This document shows positions 43,830 through 54,399 of a DNA stretch of 64,000 nucleotides, one piece after another. The translations under genes and the position numbers were made by a program. This DNA comes from Macrosteles quadrilineatus (Eukaryota > Arthropoda > Insecta > Hemiptera > Cicadellidae): assembly GCF_028750875.1 (NCBI RefSeq), contig NW_026542594.1, positions 1,240,001-1,304,000 of the forward strand, given 5' to 3'. A model generated the notes under the pieces. It did not search any database. It saw only the letters and a program-made list of their open reading frames with translations, and was not told where the DNA came from. Position 1 is the stretch's first letter; each line of letters starts with the position of its first letter.

Positions 43830-44500
43830 TGTAGGTGTCCTTGTACATCTTATGATATAGCAGAGGGACGAATGGTAGCTAAAAGTGTCATTTTGGGCTT
43901 GCCCCCCTCAAGTTATTGGTTTATTTACATGGATAACTTTTTTAGAACCTGTAATTATGACAAACCTTTTTATAATGGGGTTTTATGTATGAACCCGTGA
44001 TCCTTTACTTCGATGTATAACCTTTAGATAGCAAACAAAATACGAAACCATATGGGTCTAAACTATATAACGTTTTAATCACCAGTAGTAAAATGCCTTT
44101 TTAGTCCCTAGGGAGTACAAGTCAACTGTTGTGAACAGTTGTAAATGTCGATTGTAAGCAATTGCATGGTTCGAAATTATTTATCGATTCATTTATTCGG
44201 TTAGAGGTTTCAGAAAGGTTTTATTGTAGCTTATTGTTGCATTCTTATCAATTGCACGACATATCGATGATATAATGTACAGTAGGTCAATTGTAGTAGA
44301 CGAAATGATTGAAAACCGAGCCCTTCTTTGTGGATTCTACGATGTTCATTCTGCTAAATTCTACTCGAAACTGACAATGACAACACCATTGAGTGACCAA
44401 AGAAACATAAGGGACTGGGTTACTACGAAAGGTATGGGGATATATATACCCCTAGCAAATCCCCCTAATACCAAAATGCCGAGCTGTTTGCATTCCTCAT
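43830..44500 (+). pseudogene. Possible piggyBac-like transposase relic
   Basis: The plus strand reads LPPSSYWFIYMDNFFRTC near 43896-43950, resembling the piggyBac catalytic block in which an Asp precedes N-(F/Y)-(F/Y). Frames either side (43809-44000; 44275-44502) are short and show no further recognised block. A diverged repeat (44085-44300) lies between them. Assignment rests on one motif and could be wrong. The segment lies inside the 41506-44888 element. Confidence 0.3.
44085..44300 (+). repeat. Repeat shared with 47470-47690
   Basis: Both copies contain CC(C/T)AG(G/T)GAGTA, TCGATTGTAAGCAAT(T/C)GCATGG, TTATCGATT and CGACATATCGATG(A/G)TATAAT, in the same orientation and order, at about 80% identity. 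Non-coding. Confidence 0.7.
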
Positions 44501-44897
44501 AGCACCGCAGACTATCCTGGTGCAACTATTTTCTAAAAACTTCATAGGAAAACAAAAGTCCCCCTTTCTCCTAAATTAGTAATGTGATAAGTAGAAATGT
44601 CTACTGGTTATAATAATTATAGTTCAGGAAAAATATCTATACTAACTCAATACTGCATGTGGGGGTATACAAGTGTTTAATCATTTTTTATGTGCAATAA
44701 TGCACTACTAGTACAAGTTAATTAGGAGCATGGAAAACGACACTATTTACAATCAACTCAGTCAAGTAATGTGTAAGTAATTATGACCCTCGTCACTTCT
44801 GCATCATTGAACTAATCTAACTCCGCGGCGCTGGAAGCACGATTTAATCCGCGGCGCAAATGCTACTCGGCGCAACTGCTACTACACGGAAGATTGG

Positions 44898-45730
44898 AGA
44901 TTATTTTAACATCATTGTATAATGGAACCTGTCTTCTGACCCTTCGTCGTTCGTCGGAACTTAAACCAATGGCCAGACCCCAGGTAAAGGAGGGCCAGAA
45001 GACATAATCCGTCATACGCAGTCCATAGTAAACGTAGCAATGTTCTTACTCAGGTTAAACAATTTATCTTTTCCCATAAGAATGTTAACGAGCCGAAAAA
45101 AAAAAACTGGCGGTTGTGTTTCCCGGAAATGTTTCTTTGGAGTAGGTTTGCTTCCTTTGGTAAGTTGCCTACCTTGCATGGTGGTGTGGAAACCAAGTAG
45201 GAAACTGCTCTACAATCAGTACGGAGTGAAATAAAATACAATATACGAAAGCGTACATTTTATAACGTGACGTACTTCGTACTGCTACTGCACATCGTAA
45301 AACCAGCGGGCAGCGAGTGTAATAAGCCAAACTCAAACTAAAAATTGATGTAAATTTATGACATTTAAAAATTATATTTTGGTGTATAAAGCAGAAAAAA
45401 ACATTACTGTAAGTTGTACTGTAAGGTCTAATTTTAAATATTGAAAACTGAGAGGATACTTTAGATACTAGTACTAGAATACCGTGAATTGTAACCATGG
45501 GTTCAGGTTAATGGTGAATATCTGAGTAATTGATACGTAGAGCTTTGGTTACAAATCTTATCCTAGAAAGGTCACATTCTACATGGATTGTGCATAATCC
45601 ATGCAAAGTCCACAATAATAAATGCACCTGAAAGTGACTCGTTCTGTAGAACCTAAATTGCTATAAGACAGTTGGTTATTCTGCAATTTCGGTTTTACGT
45701 GTTGTGAAGCCACGTGGGGGGAGGGTTCAG
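44898..45730. other. Upstream region of the secreted-protein gene; no feature
   Basis: No gene or repeat assigned. Frames at 45040-45498 and 45579-45836 are chance. The last 100 bp lead into a (GT)n run and the promoter. Confidence 0.35.
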
Positions 45731-45731
45731 A

Positions 45732-45752
45732 GTGTGTGTGCGTGTGTGTGTG
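45732..45752. repeat. (GT)n microsatellite
   Basis: GTGTGTGTGCGTGTGTGTGT ends about 20 bp before the TATA box, so its length may affect promoter spacing. Confidence 0.85.
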
Positions 45753-45770
45753 TTTGGACAGTGTGCCAGG

Positions 45771-45777
45771 TATATAA
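45771..45777 (+). promoter_or_regulatory. TATA box of the secreted repeat-protein gene
   Basis: TATATAA lies 55 bp upstream of the ATG at 45826. A start site 25-30 bp downstream (about 45797-45803) would leave a 5' UTR of about 25 nt, usual for small arthropod cuticle-type genes. Confidence 0.7.
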
Positions 45778-45825
45778 GGCGAGGAATGACCAGTGGTCGC
45801 CACAGAGTACCACACCTCCATAGCT

Positions 45826-45837
45826 ATGAGATCCACC
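45826..45837 (+). CDS. Exon 1 (coding part) of a small secreted Tyr/Ser-rich repeat protein
   Basis: ATG AGA TCC ACC is followed at once by a consensus donor GTAAGT (45838-45843). Four codons (MRST) ending in phase 0 are a classic first exon of arthropod cuticular-type genes. The exon supplies the start of the signal peptide and is completed by the phase-0 exon at 51219-51464, whose acceptor ends in CAG. The intron would be 5381 bp and contains several repeats. The TATA box sits 55 bp upstream. No second copy of this exon exists in the window, although the last exon is present twice. The link between exons is inferred from phase, splice sites and the signal-peptide join; transcript data are not available here. 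Confidence 0.75.
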
Positions 45838-46847
45838 GTAAGTACAACACTATGTACATCACGAAATTTTACTATCTATGTTATTAAAAGATTTTGTTGG
45901 ATTTTTTTTATCAAAGTTTGTTTAATTTTTTATACAACATTAAATATTGTGTTGGAAAACTAATCACAAATTTATGTTCAGGGGTTGCTTGAAAATATTT
46001 CAAATCAGTGATAAGTAAACGCTTATGGCGTAAAAAATAGATAGTTTTCAACTTAACTAAGATAGAAAATTGTAAATTAATTCAAATATATCACGGCTTT
46101 TGGTGTAGTGACACCAAAGTGAATTGACGCCGGCTGCTAGTCTTTCTTAATAGAATTAAACTGTTTAAAATCTGTAACTTACTCGCATCATACATGCTTG
46201 CACTTACAACAGAGAAAGTAATTTTAATGGTAATGTAAGTGGTCAAATAAATTTAGATTAATACAATTTAAATCTTAATTATATATTTGGTAAAATCACG
46301 TAATTTGAAGTACCAAACAATCATTTTTTTATTATTTTTGCATTTCAGTCGATTTTACAAGTTAAATTGTTTGCTATGAGCCAATAGTTTTTTATTCAGT
46401 TTTTATATTCACACGTTATCAGAAAACCCGCAAATTTTTAAAATTCTACTAAATAATTCAATTTTTAGAATAATTTAACAGGCCCAAAGTCTATGTGGAC
46501 GGGCATATGCAAGGTTAAAATAAGCCACCAACACCTTAAACATTTGTTGAAAATGATTTGGGAAACAGCTTCAAGCTAGCATAAAATATTTTACTAGGTA
46601 CTATGCAAAAATGACTTGAAACCAGGATCTTGTTTACATTATGACAAACATCAGCCCCAATGATTATTTTTTTAAAAGACAATTTAAAATCATATATATA
46701 ACTTTTGAAATGCATTCTAATTTTTAAAATAATATACACAAATTTTAAATTTTATTTAACGGTTATATACACTTTTAGCTGGTGCAGTAATACAACATTT
46801 GTATACCGTAAATCGTAATCATAATGAATGACTGGACAGAAAAAAAA

Positions 46848-48335
46848 ACAGGGTGTCCTACGAGTAGGTTTACAAATTAGATTTTTATTGTTGGCCTATT
46901 TATGCAGTGAAAGCTTTTAACATTTACACAATTCATATAATATGTATTGAAAACACTCTTTAAAAGCTTTAAGCTTCCTAACGTTTTTTAGGACAGAAAT
47001 TTTGGCATATTGAAAATTTCACTGATTGGGAGCTTCTTATAAAATAGTAAATGTCATCACTATTTACGCTTGGGCGTAAAGAGGCACAAGCTCAAGTAAA
47101 AACTAATTAAAGAAAAAGCGATGGTTTGAGAATGCACTGTTTGCCGTTGTAATGAACAACATTTTTCGTAATATCGCAGCATTATAAAAAAAAAAAAAAA
47201 AAAACTAAGTTAGGGAACAAGAATACGTTTCACCTAAAGATAACCTCTCAAAACGACTTCCAACTTTTTTTTCAATTTTGCTAATGCAAACAAGCATCTG
47301 CCTAGTAACCGATTAAAACAATCGATTTATACTTTCAAAACGTGCGATTGCTAACAATCGTTCTTTATCACCAAGTTTTTAACAGCTGACTTTTACTACC
47401 TATGCTTTTACAAGCTTTTTCGTCATACTGCAGCAAAAACAGCAGTTTTTAATAAATGCGTTGTGGGTCTAAAATAGCTATATTAATCCCCAGGGAGTAA
47501 AAAGCCTTTTTAGTACCTAGTGAGTAAAAGTTAGCTGTTGTACACAGTTGTTAATTTCGATTGTAAGCAATCGCATGGATTGAAATAATTTATCGATTGA
47601 TTTCTTAGATTATGTTTGAGCTTATTGTTGATATTGTTGCATTGTTTCAATAGTCCGACATATCGATGGTATAATAAAGGCTACAGTAACACCCCCAAAA
47701 TGATTGAAACACTTACTACACAGCTGCTTATTCACATTAGCAGAATTGAAAACAAGTTGGAAGTCGTTTTGGGAGATAATCTTTACATGAAAGTGTTTTT
47801 GTTTTCTAGCTTAGTTTGTTAATTAATTAGTGATGCAATATGGCGAAAAATAGAGTTTTAGCTATCCAACAATTACTAAGTTGACAACTATTTTTCTTGG
47901 AAACTGGTAGGAGAGCTGTAAAAGGTTAGTCTAACTGCTTCTGTAACTTTAACAAAAGGCATATCCTTTGCACAATGTTTTACTGTGTGTTTAACATCAA
48001 GTCATTTCTTCTAATTTGGTTTAATTAAACTGCGCTCGATAAAGTTAATAATAGTTATGGAACAGCATCCTTCAATCAAACTCCCAACTAAAAATAAGTA
48101 TCAAAACTACAACGCAGTAAACAAATCAGGCAATGACTTGAACAATATTTTTGTAGGAAGTAAATTGATAAAATGTTCAACATTCCATTTTGTTTATAAT
48201 ACGTTTATATGAAGCTGAAATCTTCCCAAAATATCTTAAAATTCTACATTGTATATGTTGTTCCAAAGGGTTCTGTCCATAAATAGGATTGTAATATCAA
48301 ATCAAACGTCGAAGCTTCTTTTTGAGACACCCTGT
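46848..48335. mobile_element. Possible DNA transposon with ACAGGGTGTC termini
   Basis: ACAGGGTGTCC (46848) and GACACCCTGT (48326-48335) are inverted 10-bp termini of a type common in arthropod repeats. There is no coding frame between them; the repeat 47470-47690 lies inside. Two independent fragments sharing the end motif would look the same. Confidence 0.3.
47470..47690 (+). repeat. Repeat shared with 44085-44300
   Basis: Second copy of the family described at 44085, with the same block order. Just before it a run of CGATT/AATCG words (47310-47370) recalls subterminal repeats of a DNA transposon. Confidence 0.65.
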
Positions 48336-49408
48336 ATTTATGTTTTGTAACAATAAACTGCTCAATGAACGGAAATTTTCTTTCATTGCAGTTTGGGAGG
48401 CCAATTTTAAGTTACTCGCCAAACAAAATTCTATAATTATATATTGCAAATAGTCTAGGCATTCAGAATTGAAAAAAATTTTATACTATTAACTTCATAT
48501 AAAAGAATGGCCATTTAGTGCCGTTTGTCTATACAAATGCTTACAATGTTGGGCATTGGACAAAATATTGATAATTAATTACATAAACGATAAAAGCTTG
48601 AGTTTGTCAAGTAAAACCTAAATTCAGCAAAATTAACCAAGCTTTAGTTAGTTGAATTTTGTTGAAAGCTGTTGAATTTTCCATACTTGTTTTTAGAACT
48701 GAAGAGAATCGAGACACCTATGACACTGATGATTGGTGGGTCCTGTTTGATTAATTTCTAGCAAAACATTCTACAAAACATGCGTTCTGATTTTCCATTG
48801 GCGTTTAGAAAATAGTGATGATAGTGCTTTTTACAGTACTTTATCTAGGAAATCTAAGGAATAGAGTTTTGGCTTGCTGGGACACCGACATGAAATAGTT
48901 ATAATTTTTCATTGTGTTTGTACCACCTTGTAAACTAGCTTCTTCACGACATGGGAATGTCAATCCTCGTCCTCCTATCTATCTTTACGAAAAATCACTT
49001 CTCGGCTGACTGGGTTTGTCAACCAGTATTGTTGTTGGGTAAAGTTGAAATTTTCAGAACGTAGGTTTTGTTGTAGGTTGCTACGTCACAGGTTGCATAA
49101 CTCTTAGTAGAGAAATGTAGTAAAAGTATGTCAACCCTGCAAATTGCGATTCCCAGTGAATGGTCAACCTGTTCTATAGCGCGGGGTGTGGTGTGGAGCA
49201 AAGCTGCAAACTTGATACGGATTCTGGTAATCACTCATTAGTGAATGTCTCGCAACAAGCCGTCGCCGTCCAACACGTACATTGCAAACCGGTCATTTAA
49301 TATTGCCGACCTCTGTCGCCTGTCACTCAATTAGATATATTTATGGTGACTTGTTAGCAAATTCATGTTTTCTTCTTTTAATCAATAGTATACGTTACTA
49401 GACCTGAA

Positions 49409-49500
49409 AATATGTGTTTACCGGACGAGTGTGATCGTTCCCGTGCGAGACGAAGTCGAGTGCGGGATTACCATAAGAGTCTGGTAAACACATTTTGGAC
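49409..49500. repeat. Inverted repeat around a CG-rich core
   Basis: ATGTGTTTACCGGAC (about 49412) pairs with TCTGGTAAACACAT (49481-49494). The core holds CCCGTGCGAGACGAAGTCGA. Probably a fragment of an interspersed repeat. Confidence 0.5.
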
Positions 49501-50049
49501 GAGTGGCGTACGATATTTTACGCCATACTACTCTAAGCTAACGTGACGATAAAAATCTGTGCAAATCCTTGTTTATTCTTACCGACTAAAGGACTAACAA
49601 TCACTACTTTTAACATCTAAGAGAGGTCATGTTTTTCTTTTTAATCACTCATTGTCAAATATAATCAGTTGATTGGTGTCCGGTAAAACTCATTACAGGA
49701 CAGTAGTAGGTAATGAAACCCCATTTGATTAAGCTGGTGGCAAACAGCTGTTTTCTGGACTAAATCCTTGCGTGGGAAGTCTGTTAAAACAGTAGCGTGG
49801 CGTAAAACAGTATAAATGCCTATCATCCAATATGAATAATGGTTCATAGTAGTTAAAATAGTTATGTAACTACGGTACTATTAAAGCCAATAATTCTTTT
49901 CGTCCAAAAATCAGACAATTAATATATCTCTTAATACCTTCTAAATGACCGTGAAGATCCAAAATGATGCTTTAAGTTTACACATGGTTATAACTAGATA
50001 GCTTCTTGATTAGCATTGTACGTTTTATTAAATTTACGGAAGTAAACAA

Positions 50050-50641
50050 ATACCCCCGCCGCAGCAAACCTGCAGACTAAGCGAATTTCCATTTGCCTGA
50101 TTGGATTTACACTAAAATGTCTCCTTAAAAATATCACATTTATTCCCTATTTAAATAACATTAGTTTAACGAGTACTTACGTTTGATGCAACAGGGAGGG
50201 TAAAAAGGTGTTTTTTTTTGTAAAATGTTAATAGTTTAATATTAAAATAATGCATTTCCCAAATTTGATCAAAATATGATCATAAACAAGCAAACTACAA
50301 CAGTTTACTTATTCTCCATAAGAATAACATGGGAATTTTAAGTTTACAGTTTTTTGGAATTTTCTCCGTAACCATTAGGTGCATAATAACGCTTCAATAT
50401 ACTAAATTATTTGTTTTTTTTTAAGCTCTACCAAATGGTTTGGAAAGAAAATGCTAAATTTTAAGTTTTTAGGGTCAAAAATGGGAAAAGCAAATTTTTG
50501 CTCCATAAAACCCCCCATAAACCCCTGTTCCCATAGTCCGATCATGCTGGTTCGCGAACTCGTTCGAATAAACGCAGATTTACTCGTTTGTACCAAATTT
50601 CATCAAAATCGGATGATTTTTGCTCGAGTTATCGTGCTAAA

Positions 50642-50685
<44 letters not shown>

Positions 50686-50812
50686 GAATTTGGACGGATG
50701 GTGTTTTTGGTCTCTAGGGCCCTCAAAACGAAAAAGTAAATCGGTCCCTGGACCAGGTCTTACCATGAGTACTACGGTAATAGCTTATTCCCTATAGGGA
50801 AAATTTGCTAAA
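50050..50812 (+). repeat. R1 repeat, full-length (duplication copy 1)
   Basis: Start TACCCCCGCCGCAGCAAACC; end GGTAATAGCTTATTCCCTAT then AGGGAAAATTTGCTAA. Contains (CA)n(TA)n at 50644-50684. Copy 2 is at 58521-59283. Confidence 0.85.
50644..50684. repeat. (CA)n(TA)n microsatellite
   Basis: Compound dinucleotide run inside R1. The TA part is longer in copy 2 (59113-59156). Confidence 0.95.
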
Positions 50813-50859
50813 AATACACTTGAAACATATATTTACACCTAGATTGTTAACTCACAAGA

Positions 50860-50991
50860 GGATAAATATATATAAAAGTTAATTTATACCAAGAATAAGC
50901 GCTTAACAAACCAGCAGTTTGCATTGGGCGAGGCGGTGAAGAATCACTATATCTTCTCTTCGCCGTGGCGAGGCACGGGCAGAACAGCTAG
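50860..50991 (+). mobile_element. Helitron 3' end fragment
   Basis: GCCGTGGCGAGGCACGGGC hairpin (50962-50980), AGAACAG, CTAG (50988-50991), then T. Its 5' limit is unknown; R1 lies directly upstream. Repeated in copy 2 with CTAG at 59459-59462. Confidence 0.6.
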
Positions 50992-51218
50992 TATTATATA
51001 AAAATGGTAAGTGGTAAGTGGATTTCGGTTGGGCACTCCAATCATCATCGCACCGATAGGCGTTAATAAGATAGTTCATTGTCAATAATGCATCTAATTG
51101 TTTGAATTGCAGATAATAATATTACATAAAATTCAATTAATTTAATTGGTAATGTGTAAAATCTAAATGTTTCTATACTGTTTCCAATATTGATTTTGCT
51201 TGTACTGCCCATGGCCAG

Positions 51219-51464
51219 GTGCTTGCGCTGCTGCTGGTCGTCGCCTGCTTTGCCGCAGTCGACGCAGGTTTTCTGGGAGGATATCATAGCTACCCCATCA
51301 TCAAAAGCTACCATAGCTACCCCGTCTACAAGAGTTACAGCAGTTACCCCATCTATAAGAGCTACAGCAGCTACCCCGTCTACAAGAGCTATAGCAGCTA
51401 CCCCATCTACAAAAGTTACAGTTCACCGATAGTCATCAAGAGCTACGGCTCAGGCTGGTGGTAG
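51219..51464 (+). CDS. Terminal exon of secreted Tyr/Ser/Pro/Lys-rich repeat protein (copy 1)
   Basis: The acceptor CAG ends at 51218 after a pyrimidine-rich tract. The exon starts GTG and continues in phase 0 from the MRST exon, completing a signal peptide (VLALLLVVACFAAVDA) with likely cleavage before GFLGG. The mature protein of 65 residues has six 9-residue repeats of the form (H/S)SYPxYKSY, with I and V alternating at the fifth position, and ends GSGWW. It has no Cys and one Lys per repeat. Tyr-rich low-complexity secreted proteins of this kind are often cuticle or other extracellular structural proteins; that role is inferred. AATAAA follows at 51733-51738. The GTG is a Val codon, not a start. 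Confidence 0.8.
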   Translation: MLALLLVVACFAAVDAGFLGGYHSYPIIKSYHSYPVYKSYSSYPIYKSYSSYPVYKSYSSYPIYKSYSSPIVIKSYGSGWW

Positions 51465-51732
51465 AACGTCACCACCAGAGAAATTGTTTGCCCAATTTCT
51501 TTATAACTTTAAACAACTAAATGCGTTTTTTGTCATCATGCCTTCATCTCAATCAACAAATGTTTGCCTTTTTTGGTTTCGAACAGTTTAATTTCACACC
51601 AATTTTAAGTTAAGCTAAATATGTAAACATGAAATTTGTTATATGTTCATTCTTTTTCCAATTTTCTATTTCCTGTATCTCTCGCTTGAATCTCTTTAAA
51701 CAAGTTCTAGTCTCATGATGTCTTATGTTACC

Positions 51733-51738
51733 AATAAA
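51733..51738 (+). terminator. Polyadenylation signal AATAAA (copy 1)
   Basis: Lies 269 bp after the stop codon in ACCAATAAAATTCTAG. A second AATAAA occurs near 51857. The first is intact in copy 2 near 60204. Confidence 0.5.
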
Positions 51739-51739
51739 A

Positions 51740-52371
51740 TTCTAGTTATTAATATATTGAATTTCATCTGCTATACCCTCGTCAAAAATCATTAGTTATT
51801 TCGTAAATTGACTGCATTTTTTGTAGGTGCCTTAAGGTTGCAGTTAGTGGCTTTGAATAAATCATTGAATATTTTGACACTTCCTGAATGAATTACAGAA
51901 AAAGAAAACACCAGGCTATAGAATAGATTTTTATCTTGTAGTTCTTAACTAGCAATAGATTGATTCAGATTTGACTTTCGAGCAATTGATTGAATAAAAG
52001 TAGCACCTTCATTACGCTTCATGGAAAGTTTGTTCCCGATAAGACTTTTATGTTTCAAGACTTCCCCCACATTTTATACATCAAAACACGGGTCCAGACC
52101 CAAGCAGATGTGAAGTGTGCATATTTTTTTGCATTTCCCTATAACCAAATCTAGCGATTTGTAAAATATAAATTGCAACTGGGCGTATTTTAACGCAAGA
52201 GTGAAGTAAAGGTTAAAGTAGAATTATTCCCGTCTCGAAAAACGAAAATCGGTTCACCTAATGTTTTCTTTTTAAACTTGAGAAATATTACCGGTCAGAC
52301 ACGGATTGTAAAAAAATCAAAGAAAAACTCATTTGTTTTTCAATGGCTCGATTTATGGACTCGAACAGTTA
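51740..52371. other. No feature seen downstream of the gene
   Basis: Non-coding DNA present in both duplication copies (copy 2: about 60211-60835). Nothing recognised. Confidence 0.4.
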
Positions 52372-52862
52372 ACTTATTCTCCAAAAGAATAACATAGACA
52401 ATTCAAGTTTACACCTTTTTGAATTTTTTCCGAAACCAAAAACCGTATTAAAAACGTCTAGGTTATTTGTCTTTTAAGCTCTTCAAAATAGTTTAAAGAG
52501 AAATTGGGAAATCTTATGTTTATTTTATTTACGTTTTAAGGGCCAAAAATGGGAAAACCCCTATTTTTACTCCCATAAAACCCCGTTCCCATAGTCCGAT
52601 CATGCTAGTTCGCGAACTCATTTAAGTTTATCCCGCCCTACACACCCAAGCCAAATTTCATCAAAATCGGAAAGAAATCGTATTCATGGACACACACACA
52701 CACACACACACACATAAATATAAATATATACATACACAATTTGAAAAATTAGTCTTTCTGGCCTCTGGGGACATCAGAATTAAAAAGTAAATCGGTCATG
52801 GACCTAGGTCTTGCCGTGTGGCCAACGGTAATAACTACTTCCCTATATGGAAATACGCTAAT
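52372..52862 (+). repeat. R1 repeat, 5'-truncated (copy 1)
   Basis: Central and 3' parts only: CGATCATGCTAGTTCGCGAAC, (CA)n at 52688-52713 and CCTATATGGAAATACGCTAA. It is more diverged than the copy at 50050, so it is an older insertion. Confidence 0.75.
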
Positions 52863-53872
52863 AAACTAAAATTTAGACACCTTTGTATACAGTTTTGAGA
52901 CAAACGATTATATTTCCCTTGACCTAAAATAAGATAATTTATTAAAGAAGGCCTCCTCTATAAAAGGAGATGAACACAGTAACCAGGCCTTCCGCTGGTG
53001 GTAATTTGTATTCATCAATGGCGGTCGTTTGACATTTGTACTAAGATTGCTAAAGGTATAGAACCAATGTTTCTGATAAACAATTTAATGCAATATGAGG
53101 CAAAGGGATTGTAGACCTTTCCTAAATGTTTAAATCCACAAAACATTTTAGGTTTTAGATGTTATTAAATTGACATGTAACTTCCCATACTATTATTATT
53201 TACAGTACCGAAGAACTTCTTAAGCCTGGGCTGCCCTTAATGCAGACTTTCAAAACAAAATACTAATCGACTATCTAAGTTTTATAGAATTGGCACTTTT
53301 ATTGGTAATTGATTTAATTGGTGAACTGCTATCCAACCACCAACATTTAAACAATGGGTATGTGGGTTTGGTTATTAGTAAACTTTATACCAACATCTAA
53401 ACCAAAATTATCTCTTTACAAAGAAACGTGTTGATGTGTTGTATAAAGTTGGTGACATGAGGGCATTAACCTATTATGTTTTGACTGTCCAACGTTGAGC
53501 CCGCAGCATTGCTTGCGTAATTTCCGTAACTTGACATAAACCTCTATTTTTTCAATGATTTAACTGGAAAAATAAAAAACACAGAAAACGTGTAAAACAC
53601 AATATATGTAACAGTAATTATAGATTGTTGTTTCACCGAGTCTAAAAATAGCATCTCAGAAAAATCCTCCACCAGCGTATATGTGCAGAAACCAAGCGTA
53701 ATTTTGCTAATATCCACCAAGCATGTTAGCAGGTAAGGTTTTCGTAAACAGTGATTACGTAAAATCTAGATTGTGTTGAAACCAATTTTTATACCATGAA
53801 GTTTGTTGCAATATTTGCATCATACTTATTTTTAACAGCATTTAGATTATGTTCATTGTTTATTTATTTGTT
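52863..53872. other. No feature seen
   Basis: Non-coding; repeated in copy 2 (about 61323-62330). AGGAAGGCCTCCTC-like words near 52948-53000 form a weak inverted pair. Confidence 0.35.
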
Positions 53873-53873
53873 A

Positions 53874-53888
53874 TATATATATATATAC
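53874..53888. repeat. (TA)n microsatellite, short allele
   Basis: About 7 TA units here against about 15 at 62332-62363 in copy 2. Confidence 0.9.
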
Positions 53889-54399
53889 GCAAGCAGTTTT
53901 CTTTTCACAGTCATAACGCAATAACGGCTTGATGGATTTAAAAGTTTGAGGTGTCAAATTAAAGGTATTTTCACGTAGATGTGCAAATACGTCTCAGAAT
54001 GTTTAGAAAGGGCACCACTTAAGTACACTTAAGGGCTAAAGTTTGGAAGGCGGCGCTATCTGTTGACATCTGATCAATCTCATTTCCCTTTGTTTACAAA
54101 TAACATATGAACGTAGTTTGAAATAGTTTTTAAGTTTAACCACAGACTGCAGAACTTAAAACTTCCAGAGCAAAGCTGGAATTTATATTTTGTTTCAATC
54201 TGTCAACTAAGTCTGGTCCATAATTAAAAAAAGTGTTTAAGAATAAATATTTAATAAATATTTAATTCTTTTTGTCTATGGTTAAATTGATTTACCTTAC
54301 ATCGTATTTGACTGATTATCATGTAGTTAGAGTTCGATTTGATGAAGTGAATGTTTAAAAGTGATTATTCACAGGGTAGTTATCCGTTACATTACCATA

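Larger units (their letters stand above)
41506..44888. mobile_element. 3.4 kb DNA transposon with GC-rich TIRs and 9-bp target duplication
   Basis: The left terminus (41506-41562) and right terminus (44823-44888) are inverted: AGTAGTATTTGCGCCGAGTA against its complement, then CCAGCGCCGCG. GAAGATTGG flanks both sides (41497-41505; 44889-44897). A 9-bp duplication fits Mutator-like elements among others. Inside are two R1 copies and a transposase-like relic (43830-44000); whether that relic is the element's own is unknown. Confidence 0.6.
45844..51215 (+). other. Intron 1 with embedded repeats
   Basis: Non-coding. It includes a possible element with ACAGGGTGTC/GACACCCTGT ends (46848-48335), the repeat 47470-47690, an inverted pair at 49409-49500, the duplication start (49586), an R1 copy (50050-50812) and a Helitron 3' end (50991). 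Confidence 0.6.

Noticed and set aside
43809..44000. Confident piggyBac transposase gene
   Set aside because: Only one short block resembles the catalytic region. The remaining blocks, termini and TTAA flanks were not found, so it is reported only as a possible relic.
49665..49847. Minus-strand 60-residue frame, repeated at 58134-58316
   Set aside because: Its conservation is explained by the recent duplication. No start context, domain or splice structure supports a gene, and a weak transposase resemblance could not be substantiated.
51219..51221. GTG at 51219 as translation start
   Set aside because: It directly follows a CAG splice acceptor and is a Val codon in phase with the MRST exon. 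GTG starts are not usual in arthropod nuclear genes.
51190..51432. Alternative frame with Thr/Ser/Ala-rich repeats over the secreted-protein exon
   Set aside because: It is the +1 shadow of the tandem 27-bp units. The chosen frame has a signal peptide, phase-0 splice acceptor and matching 4-codon exon 1; the alternative does not.
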